Position numbers and translations under genes: made by a program
Notes under the pieces: generated by a model
Databases searched by the model: none
Told to the model about the DNA's origin: nothing
What the model saw: only the letters and a program-made list of their open reading frames with translations
Shown: one piece after another, positions 1 through 5,563 of the stretch
Position numbering within the stretch: the first letter of the stretch is position 1
How the letters are laid out: each line of letters opens with the position of its first letter
Assembly: GCA_046297495.1 (NCBI GenBank)
Contig: JBKBIP010000073.1
Span: 1-6,342 of the forward strand
Direction of reading: 5' to 3'
Source of the DNA: JBKBIP01 sp046297495
Lineage (GTDB): Bacteria; Planctomycetota; Planctomycetia; Gemmatales; Gemmataceae
DNA: 6,342 nucleotides

Positions 1-1026
1 CGCCGTCCCGAAGTCGCCGTTTAGGTTCCGCCAGGCGCTGTGGATGTGGTTGGCGGGATTGCCGGCGGAATCGGCTTGGACGTTCAGGAACTCAATGACA
101 AATGTTGGCCCCTGCACGCGGTAGGTGTGGGGTTGGCCCGGTTCAGCGCCCCCCGCGTAAGCGAAGTGGACTTTGTCAAAGCCCGCTTCGCGCACTTCTT
201 GCAGTTTTTGGTCGGCCACGTCGGGGGGCAGCCGTCGCGCATAGGATTCCACCAGGCTTTCCAGCAGTCCCTTTTGCTTGTCGTTCATCTGGGCGGCGGC
301 CAGCCCGCGCGGGGCGCCGACGTTCGGTTTGGCCTTGGCCTGTTCGATTTCCGGGAACTGTTTCTCCTGGAAGGCGATTTTCTTCTGGTTGTCATCCAGG
401 GCGCGGAACAGCTCGCGGGCCAAGTCTTCCGCCTTGGGCAAGGTGCGCAGCCCTTGACGCGGTCCCTGTTTGACCGTGGCCGGGTTGGCGCCGAAGAACG
501 CCGGCGTCGCTGACACCAGCTGGCCCTTGTCGATGGTGAAGTTCAACGACAAATGATGCCCTTCGAGGCGCCAGCCCCATTGCCCCGTCTTGGAAGGGGT
601 GCCGAAGACGCTGAAGAAATACCAATTCGGACTGCGCACGTTCCCCTTGCCCCCTTCGAGTTCGTGCAAGATCGCTTCCAATTCCATGATGGTCGTGGCC
701 TGTTCGTACCCCGTGGCGCTGGTGCCGGCGCGGACCACTTGCAGGGCGGCCTGGCGTTGTTCGGGGGTCATCTCGTACAAGCCTAGCCCTTTGCGCGTTG
801 GTTGGCGCTGCTTGTCCTGCATCGGAACGAAGTGCCAGTTGGTCCGTTCGGGATCATTGAAGCCGAACGTGGCCTTGGCCTTCTGTTCCGGCGTCAGCGT
901 ATTGAGAAACGCGGTGGCCGCCGCGGCCATTTTGTCGCCGCTCGACTCCACTAGCTGACTGACGTATGCCACTCCCGCTAGGCCAAGCAGGACCCCACAC
1001 GCCAACAGCAACCGTAACAATTTCAT
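1..1026 (-). CDS. DUF3500 family protein, exported or membrane-anchored (3' end cut by window edge)
   Basis: This protein of unknown function begins at 1026 and runs off the left edge, with 342 codons visible and no stop. I read it from the reverse complement. Residues 1-23 (MKLLRLLLACGVLLGLAGVA...) form a signal peptide or N-terminal anchor. The remainder matches my memory of the DUF3500 family: TPEQKAKATFGF near 45-56, NWHFVP at 63-68, MTPEQRQAAL at 86-95, a GWRLEGHHLSLNFT block at 151-164, ATPAFFGANPA at 173-183 and NHIHSAWRNLNGDFG at 326-340. That last motif lies close to the C-terminus in family members, so probably only about 10-15 residues are missing. A purine-rich stretch (GGGGGAAGGGGGG) precedes the start. 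greA lies 79 nt upstream on the same strand, so co-transcription is possible. No catalytic function is established for the family as far as I know; the paired His of the GHH motif could bind metal, but that is a guess. Confidence 0.88.
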   Translation of the reverse strand, partial: MKLLRLLLACGVLLGLAGVAYVSQLVESSGDKMAAAATAFLNTLTPEQKAKATFGFNDPERTNWHFVPMQDKQRQPTRKGLGLYEMTPEQRQAALQVVRAGTSATGYEQATTIMELEAILHELEGGKGNVRSPNWYFFSVFGTPSKTGQWGWRLEGHHLSLNFTIDKGQLVSATPAFFGANPATVKQGPRQGLRTLPKAEDLARELFRALDDNQKKIAFQEKQFPEIEQAKAKPNVGAPRGLAAAQMNDKQKGLLESLVESYARRLPPDVADQKLQEVREAGFDKVHFAYAGGAEPGQPHTYRVQGPTFVIEFLNVQADSAGNPANHIHSAWRNLNGDFGTA

Positions 1027-1105
1027 GGCTTCGCCCCCCTTCCCCCTGATTGAAAAACATTGACGTTTAGTGACTCTTCCCGGCAACCTCCCCGCGTCCT
1101 AACCC

Positions 1106-1588
1106 TCAGTTCGGCACGGAGATTTCCAGCACCTCGAAACGCAACGTGCCCATCGGGACTTCGATCTCAGCGGTGTCGCCTGGTTTTTTTCCCAGTAAGC
1201 CTTGGCCAATCGGGCTGGTGGTCAAGATTTTATTGTTGTCGTAATCTTCGTCACCTGGACCGACCAGCTCAAACACCTCTTCCTCATCCAGGTCCAAATC
1301 CTTGACGCGCACGCGCACGCCGAAGACCACGCTATCCGTGGAAATGTTGTTCGTGTCCATGATGAACGCGCGGTGCAGCTTGTCGCGGAGCTGGTAAATT
1401 CGGGCTTGCAACTGCCCCTGGATCTCGCGGGCGGCGTGGTATTCGGCGTTCTCGCTCAAGTCGCCTTGCTCACGAGCTTCCGCCACGCGTTTGGTGATCT
1501 CCAGCATTTTCACGTTTTCCATATGTTCCAACTCGGCCTTGAGCTTGTCGTAGCCTTCTTGCGTCATCGGAATGCGTTCGAGATTCAT
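1106..1588 (-). CDS. greA: Transcription elongation factor GreA
   Basis: GreA rescues backtracked RNA polymerase by inserting its coiled coil into the secondary channel and stimulating cleavage of the transcript 3' end. The 160-residue product matches the usual length of about 158. The N-terminal coiled coil (about 1-77) carries the tip signature GDLSENAEYHAAR at 42-54, with the acidic pair D43 and E46 that corresponds to the catalytic Asp/Glu of E. coli GreA. The C-terminal FKBP-like domain follows, with VVFGVRVRV at 87-95, SPIGQGLLGKKPGD at 125-138 and a final beta strand ending FEVLEI. The frame stays open upstream to 1867, but the ATG at 1588 is preceded by AGGAG (1599-1603 on the plus strand, 10 nt away) and gives the family N-terminus. 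The extra upstream residues are arginine/proline-rich and not conserved. GreA and GreB are related; length and sequence favour GreA. Confidence 0.97.
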   Translation of the reverse strand: MNLERIPMTQEGYDKLKAELEHMENVKMLEITKRVAEAREQGDLSENAEYHAAREIQGQLQARIYQLRDKLHRAFIMDTNNISTDSVVFGVRVRVKDLDLDEEEVFELVGPGDEDYDNNKILTTSPIGQGLLGKKPGDTAEIEVPMGTLRFEVLEISVPN

Positions 1589-1890
1589 TACTCTCTGACT
1601 CCTGATTGAATAAACCGCGATCGTCTCCTTTCCGCCGCGCCGAGGGATGCAACCCGCCGCCAGGCAAGCCACCTGGTCCGGGTTTTCTCCCTCCGGCCAT
1701 GCGGAAGAACGCTGGCAACTCTTCACCAAAAAGTCATCTTCCGCGCCCGAAGCGGTCTTGTAAAGAGGGATTTGGGGGGGAGTGCGCGCCTTCGGTTTGC
1801 ACGCGAAACGGAGTTGCCCGCTCCCCCTGCCGTCCATATCCTGTCCGAGAGCGGAACCCTTCTTCACCTAGCATCCGTGGGGGAATCATC
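1589..1890. other. Divergent greA/tpx intergenic region
   Basis: This 302-nt region must carry the promoters of two divergent genes. I see no gene in it. It contains the greA Shine-Dalgarno (1599-1603), a hairpin at 1651-1684 described separately, and a weak minus-strand candidate: TTTACA (complement of 1759-1764) with GAAGAT (complement of 1736-1741) 17 nt downstream, a good -35 box but a poor -10. No convincing sigma70 promoter for tpx is visible; TTGCCC at 1814 with CATATC at 1835 is a weak option. The G-run at 1772-1778 is unexplained. Confidence 0.5.
1651..1684. other. Two-tier hairpin in the greA leader region
   Basis: AACCCG (1651-1656) pairs with CGGGTT (1679-1684). Inside, CCAGG (1660-1664) pairs with CCTGG (1672-1676) around a 7-nt loop. 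On the plus strand it runs into TTTTCT, but no plus-strand gene lies upstream to terminate. It could instead be a structured part of the greA 5' untranslated region, or chance in GC-rich DNA. Confidence 0.35.
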
Positions 1891-2418
1891 ATGGAAAAAC
1901 GTGCCAATGCCGTGACGTTCAAGGGAAACCCACTAACACTGGTGGGACCACAACTCAAAGCGGGGGACAAGGCCCCCAATTTCGCGTGCGTTAATCAGGG
2001 TTTAGAGGTCGTCACCCTGGACAAAACGCCCGCCCAGGCCCGCCTGTTTAGCGTGGTGCCGTCGCTGGATACCCCGGTGTGCAGCACCCAGACCAAGAAG
2101 TTCGAGGAAGCCTTGGGCGCCTTGAAGGATAAGGTCACTTGCTACACCGTCAGCCTGGACTTGCCGTTCGCCCAAAAGCGTTTCTGCGGCGATGCCCACA
2201 TCACCACCATCCAAACGCTGTCCGACGTGCATAACCAATCCTTCGGCCAAAACTACGGCGTGCTCATCGAAGGCTTGCCGTTGCCGCTGTTGGCGCGCTC
2301 CGTGTTCGTCGTGGATCAAACCGGCATCATCACCTACGTCGAGATCGTGCCGGAAGTGACTTCGGAGCCGAATTACGACAAAGCGCTGGAGGCGTTGAAG
2401 GCAGCTGCCGGCGGTTGA
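1891..2418 (+). CDS. tpx: Thiol peroxidase Tpx (atypical 2-Cys peroxiredoxin)
   Basis: Tpx reduces H2O2 and alkyl hydroperoxides through a peroxidatic cysteine that forms an intramolecular disulfide with a resolving cysteine, normally recycled by thioredoxin. The 175-residue product is near the typical length of 165-170. The peroxidatic site is PSLDTPVC at 57-64, with T61 and C64. The resolving cysteine is C99 in DLPFAQKRFCG (90-100), the hallmark of the Tpx subfamily. R136 in the LLARSVFVVD stretch fits the third catalytic-site residue. Two further cysteines, C33 and C84, are present. There is no signal peptide, so it should act in the cytoplasm. I chose the ATG at 1891 because the protein then begins like family members (VTFKGNPLTL at 8-17) and GGGGGA lies 6 nt upstream; the open frame back to 1606 has no conserved content. 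A perfect hairpin follows 16 nt after the stop. Confidence 0.96.
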   Translation: MEKRANAVTFKGNPLTLVGPQLKAGDKAPNFACVNQGLEVVTLDKTPAQARLFSVVPSLDTPVCSTQTKKFEEALGALKDKVTCYTVSLDLPFAQKRFCGDAHITTIQTLSDVHNQSFGQNYGVLIEGLPLPLLARSVFVVDQTGIITYVEIVPEVTSEPNYDKALEALKAAAGG

Positions 2419-2813
2419 GGGCAGCTGAGGGAGGGGATTCATCGTTTCGCGCGGACCGTTGTCTGGCCACGCGAAACGATGAATCCAACACGCCGATTCC
2501 CCCCCCAACGGCAGATCAGAAATCACGCAACTTCCCTTCTCTTTCCGATCCGATTATCCCTTGGTTTTGGCGGATTTTACCCGACCTGTCAACTTTACCG
2601 ACGAAGAAAACAATAATTGATCATTTCCTCAAGTCCAGCTGTTGCAAGCCGCCGTCGTCTGATTACCCTGGAATGTAGCCGGTAAGTCCTCGCCCGGTCG
2701 CACTAGCTAAAGCGCGAGGGGTTAGTGGTACGCTCCGACCGCGTGTGTCTGGAGCAGAAACGAGGCATTTCTTTAAGGTGACTTCCGTGATGTTCAACAA
2801 AGGAGACCGTGCC
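2419..2813. other. 395-nt intergenic region between tpx and the Cys-rich repeat protein
   Basis: I see no gene here. The left part holds the perfect inverted repeat at 2435-2486. The middle (about 2540-2640) is clearly more AT-rich than its surroundings and includes AATAATTGATCATTT, so it is the likeliest place for the promoter of the next gene, but I cannot name a -35/-10 pair with proper spacing. A run of eight C lies near 2500-2508. A small possible stem, CCTCGC (2688-2693) with GCGAGG (2714-2719), is too weak to call. Confidence 0.5.
2435..2486. repeat. Perfect 17-bp inverted repeat, element A (possible tpx terminator and dispersed palindrome)
   Basis: GGATTCATCGTTTCGCG (2435-2451) is the exact reverse complement of CGCGAAACGATGAATCC (2470-2486), with an 18-nt loop. 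It starts 16 nt after the tpx stop and has no T tract, so it is not a canonical intrinsic terminator, though it could stabilise or end the tpx mRNA. Its arms recur in element B at 5821-5871, while the loops are unrelated. This points to a repeated palindrome of the REP or MITE-like kind rather than a gene-specific structure. Confidence 0.8.
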
Positions 2814-3872
2814 ATGAGACCCTGTCGGGGACTCGCGTGGGTCGGCGCCCTGTTGCTGGTGATAGCTGGCGCCGGATCCGCCCAAGCCGCCTGGCACAAT
2901 GTGTTCCAGGCGTGCTGTGCCAGTTGCGGCGGCCAGGCGTCGGCGAGCTATTACGCCGCCGCGCCCAGCTGCGCGCCATCGTGTTGTCAACCGTGCTGCC
3001 CGCAAACCTGCGTCACCCAATACGTGCAGCGCTGTTATTACCAGCCCGTGACCTCGTATGTCACGCGGACGTACTATCAGCCCGTGACCTCGTACTACAC
3101 CAGCTACTACTACGAGCCGGTCACGACGTATCGCTACAGCTGCTATTACGATCCATGCACGTGCAGCTATCAGCAAGTCGCCTGTCCGGTGACATCGTAT
3201 CGGCTGCGCAGCCAGTGCAATCCGGTGACAAGCTTCATGCAACGGTCGTGCTTGGTTCCGGTGACATCGTATCGACAAAGCTGCTACTACGAGCCGGTGA
3301 CCACCTGTTGCGCGGCGCCCTGTTGCCCGCCGTCCTGTCCCGCGCCGTGCTGTAACGGCACCAGCACGCAGCCCGCGGCGCCAGCCCCCACCGTGACCGA
3401 ACAGGCGGCGCCGTCGCAAAGCTACAGCCCGCCGAACGTCACGGAAAGCCGGACCCCGCCACAGGCCGCGCCGAACGACTACAATCGGTTCGTGCCGCAG
3501 CCGAACGGCAACCACACCGGCAGCTCGCAGCGTTCCTTCGCGCCGCCGGCCCCCGCCAAACCGGCGCCGCTGCCGCCGCCCGCCGTGCGTTTGGACAAGA
3601 TCGTATCGCTGCCTGCGGGGCAGGGGCAAGTGCAAGGCCAAGTCGTGGCGGACAACAACGCTCCCCGTTCTGGCGCTCAGCTGATTTTCGTCAGCACCGC
3701 GCGTCAGGGACAGCAGGCCGTCCGCGCCGACACCCGCGGCCAGTTTCAAGTGCAATTGGCGTCCGGCAGCTGGCTGGTGTATGTCCAGGATAACCAAGGA
3801 CAACCCGTCTTTCATAGCCGGATCGAGGTCCAGAACGACGCTACCCGGCAAGTGACGCTCGTAAGCCGGTAA
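2814..3872 (+). CDS. Secreted Cys/Tyr-rich protein with 12-residue PVTSY repeats (YTV-like) and C-terminal beta-sandwich-like domain
   Basis: This 352-residue exported protein has no known biochemical function. Residues 1-25 are a signal peptide (MRPCRGLAWVGALLLVIAGA..., AQA then AW at the likely cleavage site). Residues 34-67 are Cys-rich with CC pairs. Residues 70-164 hold eight tandem repeats, consensus Y-x-x-x-x-Y-Y-x-P-V-T-S, 12 residues each except the fifth (11). A second Cys/Pro cluster (CCAAPCCPPSCPAPCC) covers 165-180. A Pro/Ala/Gln-rich linker follows to about 255. The last 90 residues (GQVQGQVVADNNAPRSGAQL...) look like a carboxypeptidase-regulatory or similar beta sandwich. The repeat style recalls the planctomycete YTV motif proteins thought to belong to the protein-rich envelope; that link is by resemblance. 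I chose the ATG at 2814 for its AAAGGAGA 8 nt upstream. The ATG at 2790, with AAGGTGA upstream, is an alternative that adds 8 residues. Confidence 0.85.
   Translation: MRPCRGLAWVGALLLVIAGAGSAQAAWHNVFQACCASCGGQASASYYAAAPSCAPSCCQPCCPQTCVTQYVQRCYYQPVTSYVTRTYYQPVTSYYTSYYYEPVTTYRYSCYYDPCTCSYQQVACPVTSYRLRSQCNPVTSFMQRSCLVPVTSYRQSCYYEPVTTCCAAPCCPPSCPAPCCNGTSTQPAAPAPTVTEQAAPSQSYSPPNVTESRTPPQAAPNDYNRFVPQPNGNHTGSSQRSFAPPAPAKPAPLPPPAVRLDKIVSLPAGQGQVQGQVVADNNAPRSGAQLIFVSTARQGQQAVRADTRGQFQVQLASGSWLVYVQDNQGQPVFHSRIEVQNDATRQVTLVSR
3021..3305 (+). repeat. Eight tandem 36-nt coding repeats (PVTSY units)
   Basis: The repeats encode residues 70-164 of the Cys-rich protein. Some units are still nearly identical at DNA level: CCGGTGACATCGTATCG occurs at 3186-3202 and again at 3258-3274, exactly 72 nt (two units) apart; CAGCCCGTGACCTCGTA occurs at about 3042 and 3078, 36 nt apart; CTACTACGAGCCGGT occurs near 3106 and 3282. 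Conserved Tyr pairs alternate with Cys at the same positions between units. Unit 5 lacks one residue, and unit 4 has PCTC in place of PVTS. Confidence 0.9.
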
Positions 3873-3902
3873 TGGTTCGTTTTCCATCGCAACCCACCTA
3901 CC

Positions 3903-3950
3903 GAGCCGCCGACGCCGGAAGAATTTCTCCTCTTCCGGGGAAGGCGGCTC
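3903..3950 (+). terminator. Two-tier hairpin after the Cys-rich protein gene
   Basis: An outer stem GAGCCGCC (3903-3910) with GGCGGCTC (3943-3950) encloses an inner stem CCGGAAGA (3915-3922) with TCTTCCGG (3931-3938). Both are perfect 8-bp stems, separated by a symmetric 4-by-4 internal loop and capped by an 8-nt loop. It lies 30 nt after the stop codon and is followed by AAGTTGTTTC, only a weak U tract. It is the likely transcript end, just ahead of the promoter at 3972. Confidence 0.7.
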
Positions 3951-3971
3951 AAGTTGTTTCTGGGGCGGGAG

Positions 3972-4000
3972 TTGACTTGCTCGCCCCTCGGCCTTATGGT
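3972..4000 (+). promoter_or_regulatory. Sigma70-like promoter for the exported peroxiredoxin
   Basis: TTGACT (3972-3977, 5 of 6 to consensus) and TATGGT (3995-4000, 4 of 6) are separated by 17 nt. Transcription would start near 4007 and give a leader of roughly 65 nt. It sits just downstream of the terminator-like hairpin of the previous gene, as expected for a separate transcript. Confidence 0.55.
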
Positions 4001-4019
4001 GATGCGCAAGAGCGCGCGT

Positions 4020-4052
4020 GCGCGGTAGGCCAACACTCGCGCCAGTTTTTTT
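4020..4052 (+). terminator. Weak hairpin plus T7 in the peroxiredoxin leader
   Basis: GCGCG (4020-4024) can pair with CGCGC (4038-4042), followed after CAG by seven T (4046-4052). It lies between the proposed promoter and the Shine-Dalgarno, so it could act as a weak attenuator. The stem is only 5 bp with a 13-nt loop, and competing GC pairings exist, such as GCGCA at 4004 with TGCGC at 4019. Confidence 0.3.
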
Positions 4053-4072
4053 CATCACGAGGAGGGACATCC

Positions 4073-4660
4073 ATGCAAACGCTACGCACTTTGGCCACGG
4101 TATTGGGAGTCTTTTGTTTTCTGGGGCTAGTCATGGCTGACGACGATGCCAAGCAGCTCAAAGTAGGGGATTCGGCCCCGAAGTTCACCAGCGTGGACGA
4201 TCAAGGCAAGCCGTGGAATTCGGCTGATCACGTCGGCAAGAAAGTGGTGGTGGTCTATTTCTATCCCGCCGACTTCACCGGCGGCTGCACCAAGCAAGCG
4301 TGCAGCTATCGGGATGATTCCGAGCTGCTGAAGGCCAAAGGAGTGGAAGTCATCGGCGTCAGCGGCGATTCCGTGCAGACGCATCAGTTCTTCAAAAACT
4401 TCCACAAGCTCAACTTTACCTTGCTGGCCGATGAGGATGGCTCGGTGGCCAAGAAGTTCGGCGTCCCGCTCGGCGCTGGCGGCACCGCCAAGGGAAAGGA
4501 TTTGGACGGCAAGGATGTGGCGGTCAAACGCAAAGTCACGGCCCGCCGCTGGACCTTCGTGATCGACAAGGACGGTAAGATCGCCTACATCAACGACAAG
4601 GTCAACGCCGCTGGCGACAGCAAGGCCGTTCTGGAAGTGGCCGAGAAACTGTCGAAGTAA
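4073..4660 (+). CDS. Exported PrxQ/BCP-type peroxiredoxin
   Basis: This protein reduces peroxides through a thiol mechanism. It has 195 residues: a signal peptide at 1-22 (MQTLRTLATVLGVFCFLGLV then MA, cleaving before DDD) and an AhpC/TSA thioredoxin fold. VGDSAPKFTSVDDQGK at 31-46 is the typical N-terminal strand. The peroxidatic motif is YPADFTGGC at 64-72, with P65, T69 and C72. C77 lies five residues on, the PrxQ/BCP spacing for an intramolecular disulfide. R158 or R159 in TARRWTFVID supplies the active-site arginine, and DKDGKIAYI ends the fold. A loop at about 132-155 is longer than in E. coli Bcp. The start is well supported by GGAGG (4061-4065), 7 nt upstream; the frame is open back to 3872, but without conserved content. 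Export of a PrxQ is less common than a cytoplasmic location; the electron donor outside is unknown. Confidence 0.93.
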   Translation: MQTLRTLATVLGVFCFLGLVMADDDAKQLKVGDSAPKFTSVDDQGKPWNSADHVGKKVVVVYFYPADFTGGCTKQACSYRDDSELLKAKGVEVIGVSGDSVQTHQFFKNFHKLNFTLLADEDGSVAKKFGVPLGAGGTAKGKDLDGKDVAVKRKVTARRWTFVIDKDGKIAYINDKVNAAGDSKAVLEVAEKLSK

Positions 4661-4695
4661 CCAGTTGTTCGCAAAAGCCCCAAAGGCGGGGTGAG

Positions 4696-4733
4696 AGTCC
4701 ATAGCCAAGAGTGTCAGCCCCTGGCTATGGACT
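4696..4733 (+). terminator. Perfect 12-bp inverted repeat after the peroxiredoxin gene
   Basis: AGTCCATAGCCA (4696-4707) is the exact reverse complement of TGGCTATGGACT (4722-4733), with a 14-nt loop. It begins 36 nt after the stop codon. There is no T tract (GCTCGTTTG follows), so termination is uncertain; it could be a 3' stabiliser or a protein-binding site. It ends about 65 nt before the proposed infC promoter. Confidence 0.55.
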
Positions 4734-4789
4734 GCTCGTTTGAAGACCCCGACACAGATGTGACATATATATATCAGCACAGGAAACCA

Positions 4790-4827
4790 TTGACGCGGTT
4801 GGTCGTGGCCGGTAAAAATGGTAGAAT
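4790..4827 (+). promoter_or_regulatory. Promoter region for the infC operon (two overlapping candidates)
   Basis: The best -10 is TAGAAT (4822-4827, 5 of 6), with TTGGTC (4799-4804) 17 nt upstream. An alternative is TTGACG (4790-4795, 5 of 6) with TAAAAA (4813-4818) 17 nt downstream. Either gives a leader of roughly 65-75 nt before the infC start. An alternating AT stretch (4766-4775) lies just upstream and may help melting or act as an UP-like element. Confidence 0.5.
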
Positions 4828-4885
4828 GTGTTATGGAGGTCGAGTCATCATCTCTGGGTGACTTGGTTAAACGATCACGACAAGA

Positions 4886-4892
4886 AAGGAGG
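4886..4892 (+). promoter_or_regulatory. Shine-Dalgarno that fixes the infC AUC start
   Basis: AAGGAGG is a full anti-16S match and ends 7 nt before the ATC at 4900. An in-frame TAG lies at 4894-4896, so the start must be downstream of it, and no ATG, GTG or TTG occurs in frame until GTG at 4990. That GTG lies 97 nt from this ribosome site and would remove the conserved N-terminus. Confidence 0.85.
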
Positions 4893-4899
4893 ATAGAGT

Positions 4900-5433
4900 A
4901 TCCCGCCGCGCAGCAACATACCACCGCCCGACCGCAATCAACAACGGATCAACGAACAAATCCGCATCAGTCCGGTACGGCTGATCGGGGTGAATGGCGA
5001 GCAGTTGGGGATCGTGCCCACCTCGCATGCCATGGAGATGGCGCGGGAAGCCCAGTTGGATTTGGTCGAAGTGGCTCCGACCGAACGCCCGCCGGTGTGC
5101 CGGATCATGGACTATGGGAAATTCCGTTACCAGCAGTCACGCAAGAGCCACAAGTCCAAGCCGCACCAGCAGAAATTGAAAGAGATCCGCGTGCGTCCCA
5201 AGACGGGGGACCACGACATCGAAACCAAGATCAACCAAGCCCGCAAGTTCCTCGAACACAAGGATAAGGTGTTGCTTAACGTCTTATTCCGAGGCCGGGA
5301 GTTGCAACACATCGAGGAAGGGCAACGGATTATCGTCAACATGCTGGAAAAGCTGGCCGACTTGGCCAAGATTGAAAAAGCTCCTTCGATGGAAGGGAAA
5401 CGCATGACCGCGATGCTGGCGCCGAAAACTTGA
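4900..5433 (+). CDS. infC: Translation initiation factor IF-3, starting at AUC
   Basis: IF3 binds the 30S subunit, prevents 50S joining and rejects non-canonical start codons and wrong initiator tRNA. From the ATC at 4900 the product has 177 residues, the normal size. The N-domain contains RINEQIR at 16-22, VRLIGVNGEQLGIVP at 26-40, LDLVEVAP at 53-60 and the signature PPVCRIMDYGKF at 64-75. A Lys/Gln-rich linker spans about 76-92. The C-domain contains KEIRVRPKTGDHD at 94-106, FRGRE at 130-134 and MEGKRM at 164-169. The first in-frame GTG (4990) would cut off about 30 residues including RINEQIR, so AUC is the best start; E. coli infC uses AUU in the same way, and IF3 thereby represses its own translation. 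It heads the infC-rpmI-rplT cluster. An ATA at 4918 is a less likely start, being 25 nt from the Shine-Dalgarno. Confidence 0.93.
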   Translation: MPPRSNIPPPDRNQQRINEQIRISPVRLIGVNGEQLGIVPTSHAMEMAREAQLDLVEVAPTERPPVCRIMDYGKFRYQQSRKSHKSKPHQQKLKEIRVRPKTGDHDIETKINQARKFLEHKDKVLLNVLFRGRELQHIEEGQRIIVNMLEKLADLAKIEKAPSMEGKRMTAMLAPKT

Positions 5434-5475
5434 CGCGCTCGCTCCATTATCCCTGCCCAGCAGTCGAATTTTTTG

Positions 5476-5481
5476 TATAAT
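5476..5481 (+). promoter_or_regulatory. Possible internal promoter -10 box ahead of rpmI
   Basis: A perfect TATAAT stands in an AT-rich patch (5467-5483) 43 nt after the infC stop. The hexamer at the -35 position (CTGCCC, 5453-5458) is poor, and no TGn extended -10 is present. If used, transcription would start near 5488 and make a leader of about 113 nt containing the attenuator. TTGACG at 5430 is too far away (40 nt) to be its -35. Confidence 0.35.
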
Positions 5482-5503
5482 TCTCCTTCTCCCATACGAG
5501 GGA

Positions 5504-5540
5504 CAAGGGCGTCACCGAAATCATCCGGGACCCTTGGTGA
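5504..5540 (+). promoter_or_regulatory. Candidate antiterminator pairings in the rpmI leader
   Basis: CAAGGG (5504-5509) can pair with CCCTTG (5531-5536), and TCACCGA (5512-5518) can pair with TTGGTGA (5534-5540, one G-U). Both use the left arm of the terminator at 5527-5554, so either would prevent it from forming. The two pairings cross each other and overlap slightly, so they are alternatives or the core of a pseudoknot. This resembles the logic of known L20 leaders but is inferred from pairing alone. Confidence 0.4.
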
Positions 5541-5563
5541 ACTCCAGGGGTTCCTTTTTCTTT
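5527..5563 (+). terminator. Intrinsic terminator/attenuator between infC and rpmI
   Basis: GGGACCCTTGG (5527-5537) pairs with CCAGGGGTTCC (5544-5554) in an 11-bp stem with two G-U pairs and a 6-nt loop. TTTTTCTTT (5555-5563) follows immediately. This is the most canonical intrinsic terminator in the window, yet it sits inside an operon, 37 nt before the rpmI start, so it probably controls read-through into rpmI-rplT rather than ending the operon outright. Confidence 0.7.

Noticed and set aside
40..513. Plus-strand frames opposite the DUF3500 gene
   Set aside because: The minus strand encodes a recognisable, continuous DUF3500 protein through this stretch.
1589..1867. N-terminal extension of greA
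   Set aside because: The open frame continues upstream, but the extension is unconserved; the ATG at 1588 has a proper ribosome site and gives normal GreA length.
1606..1890. N-terminal extension of tpx
   Set aside because: It is low-complexity Pro/Arg/Ser-rich sequence and overlaps the divergent regulatory region. The ATG at 1891 gives the standard protein.
2703..4070. Long minus-strand reading frame (455 codons)
   Set aside because: It is the Arg/Ala-rich antisense shadow of the Cys-rich repeat gene. It shows no domain, and the plus strand has a signal peptide, good ribosome site and repeats.
4127..4924. Minus-strand reading frame opposite the peroxiredoxin
   Set aside because: It mirrors a conserved enzyme gene and has no recognisable features of its own.
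4818..5267. Plus-strand frame starting at ATG 4818 and overlapping infC
   Set aside because: Its start lies in the proposed -10 region, and most of it is infC read in another frame with no family match.
5430..5435. TTGACG over the infC stop codon as a -35 box
   Set aside because: The only good -10 (5476) is 40 nt away, and 17 nt downstream there is CTGCCC, so no promoter can be assigned to it.
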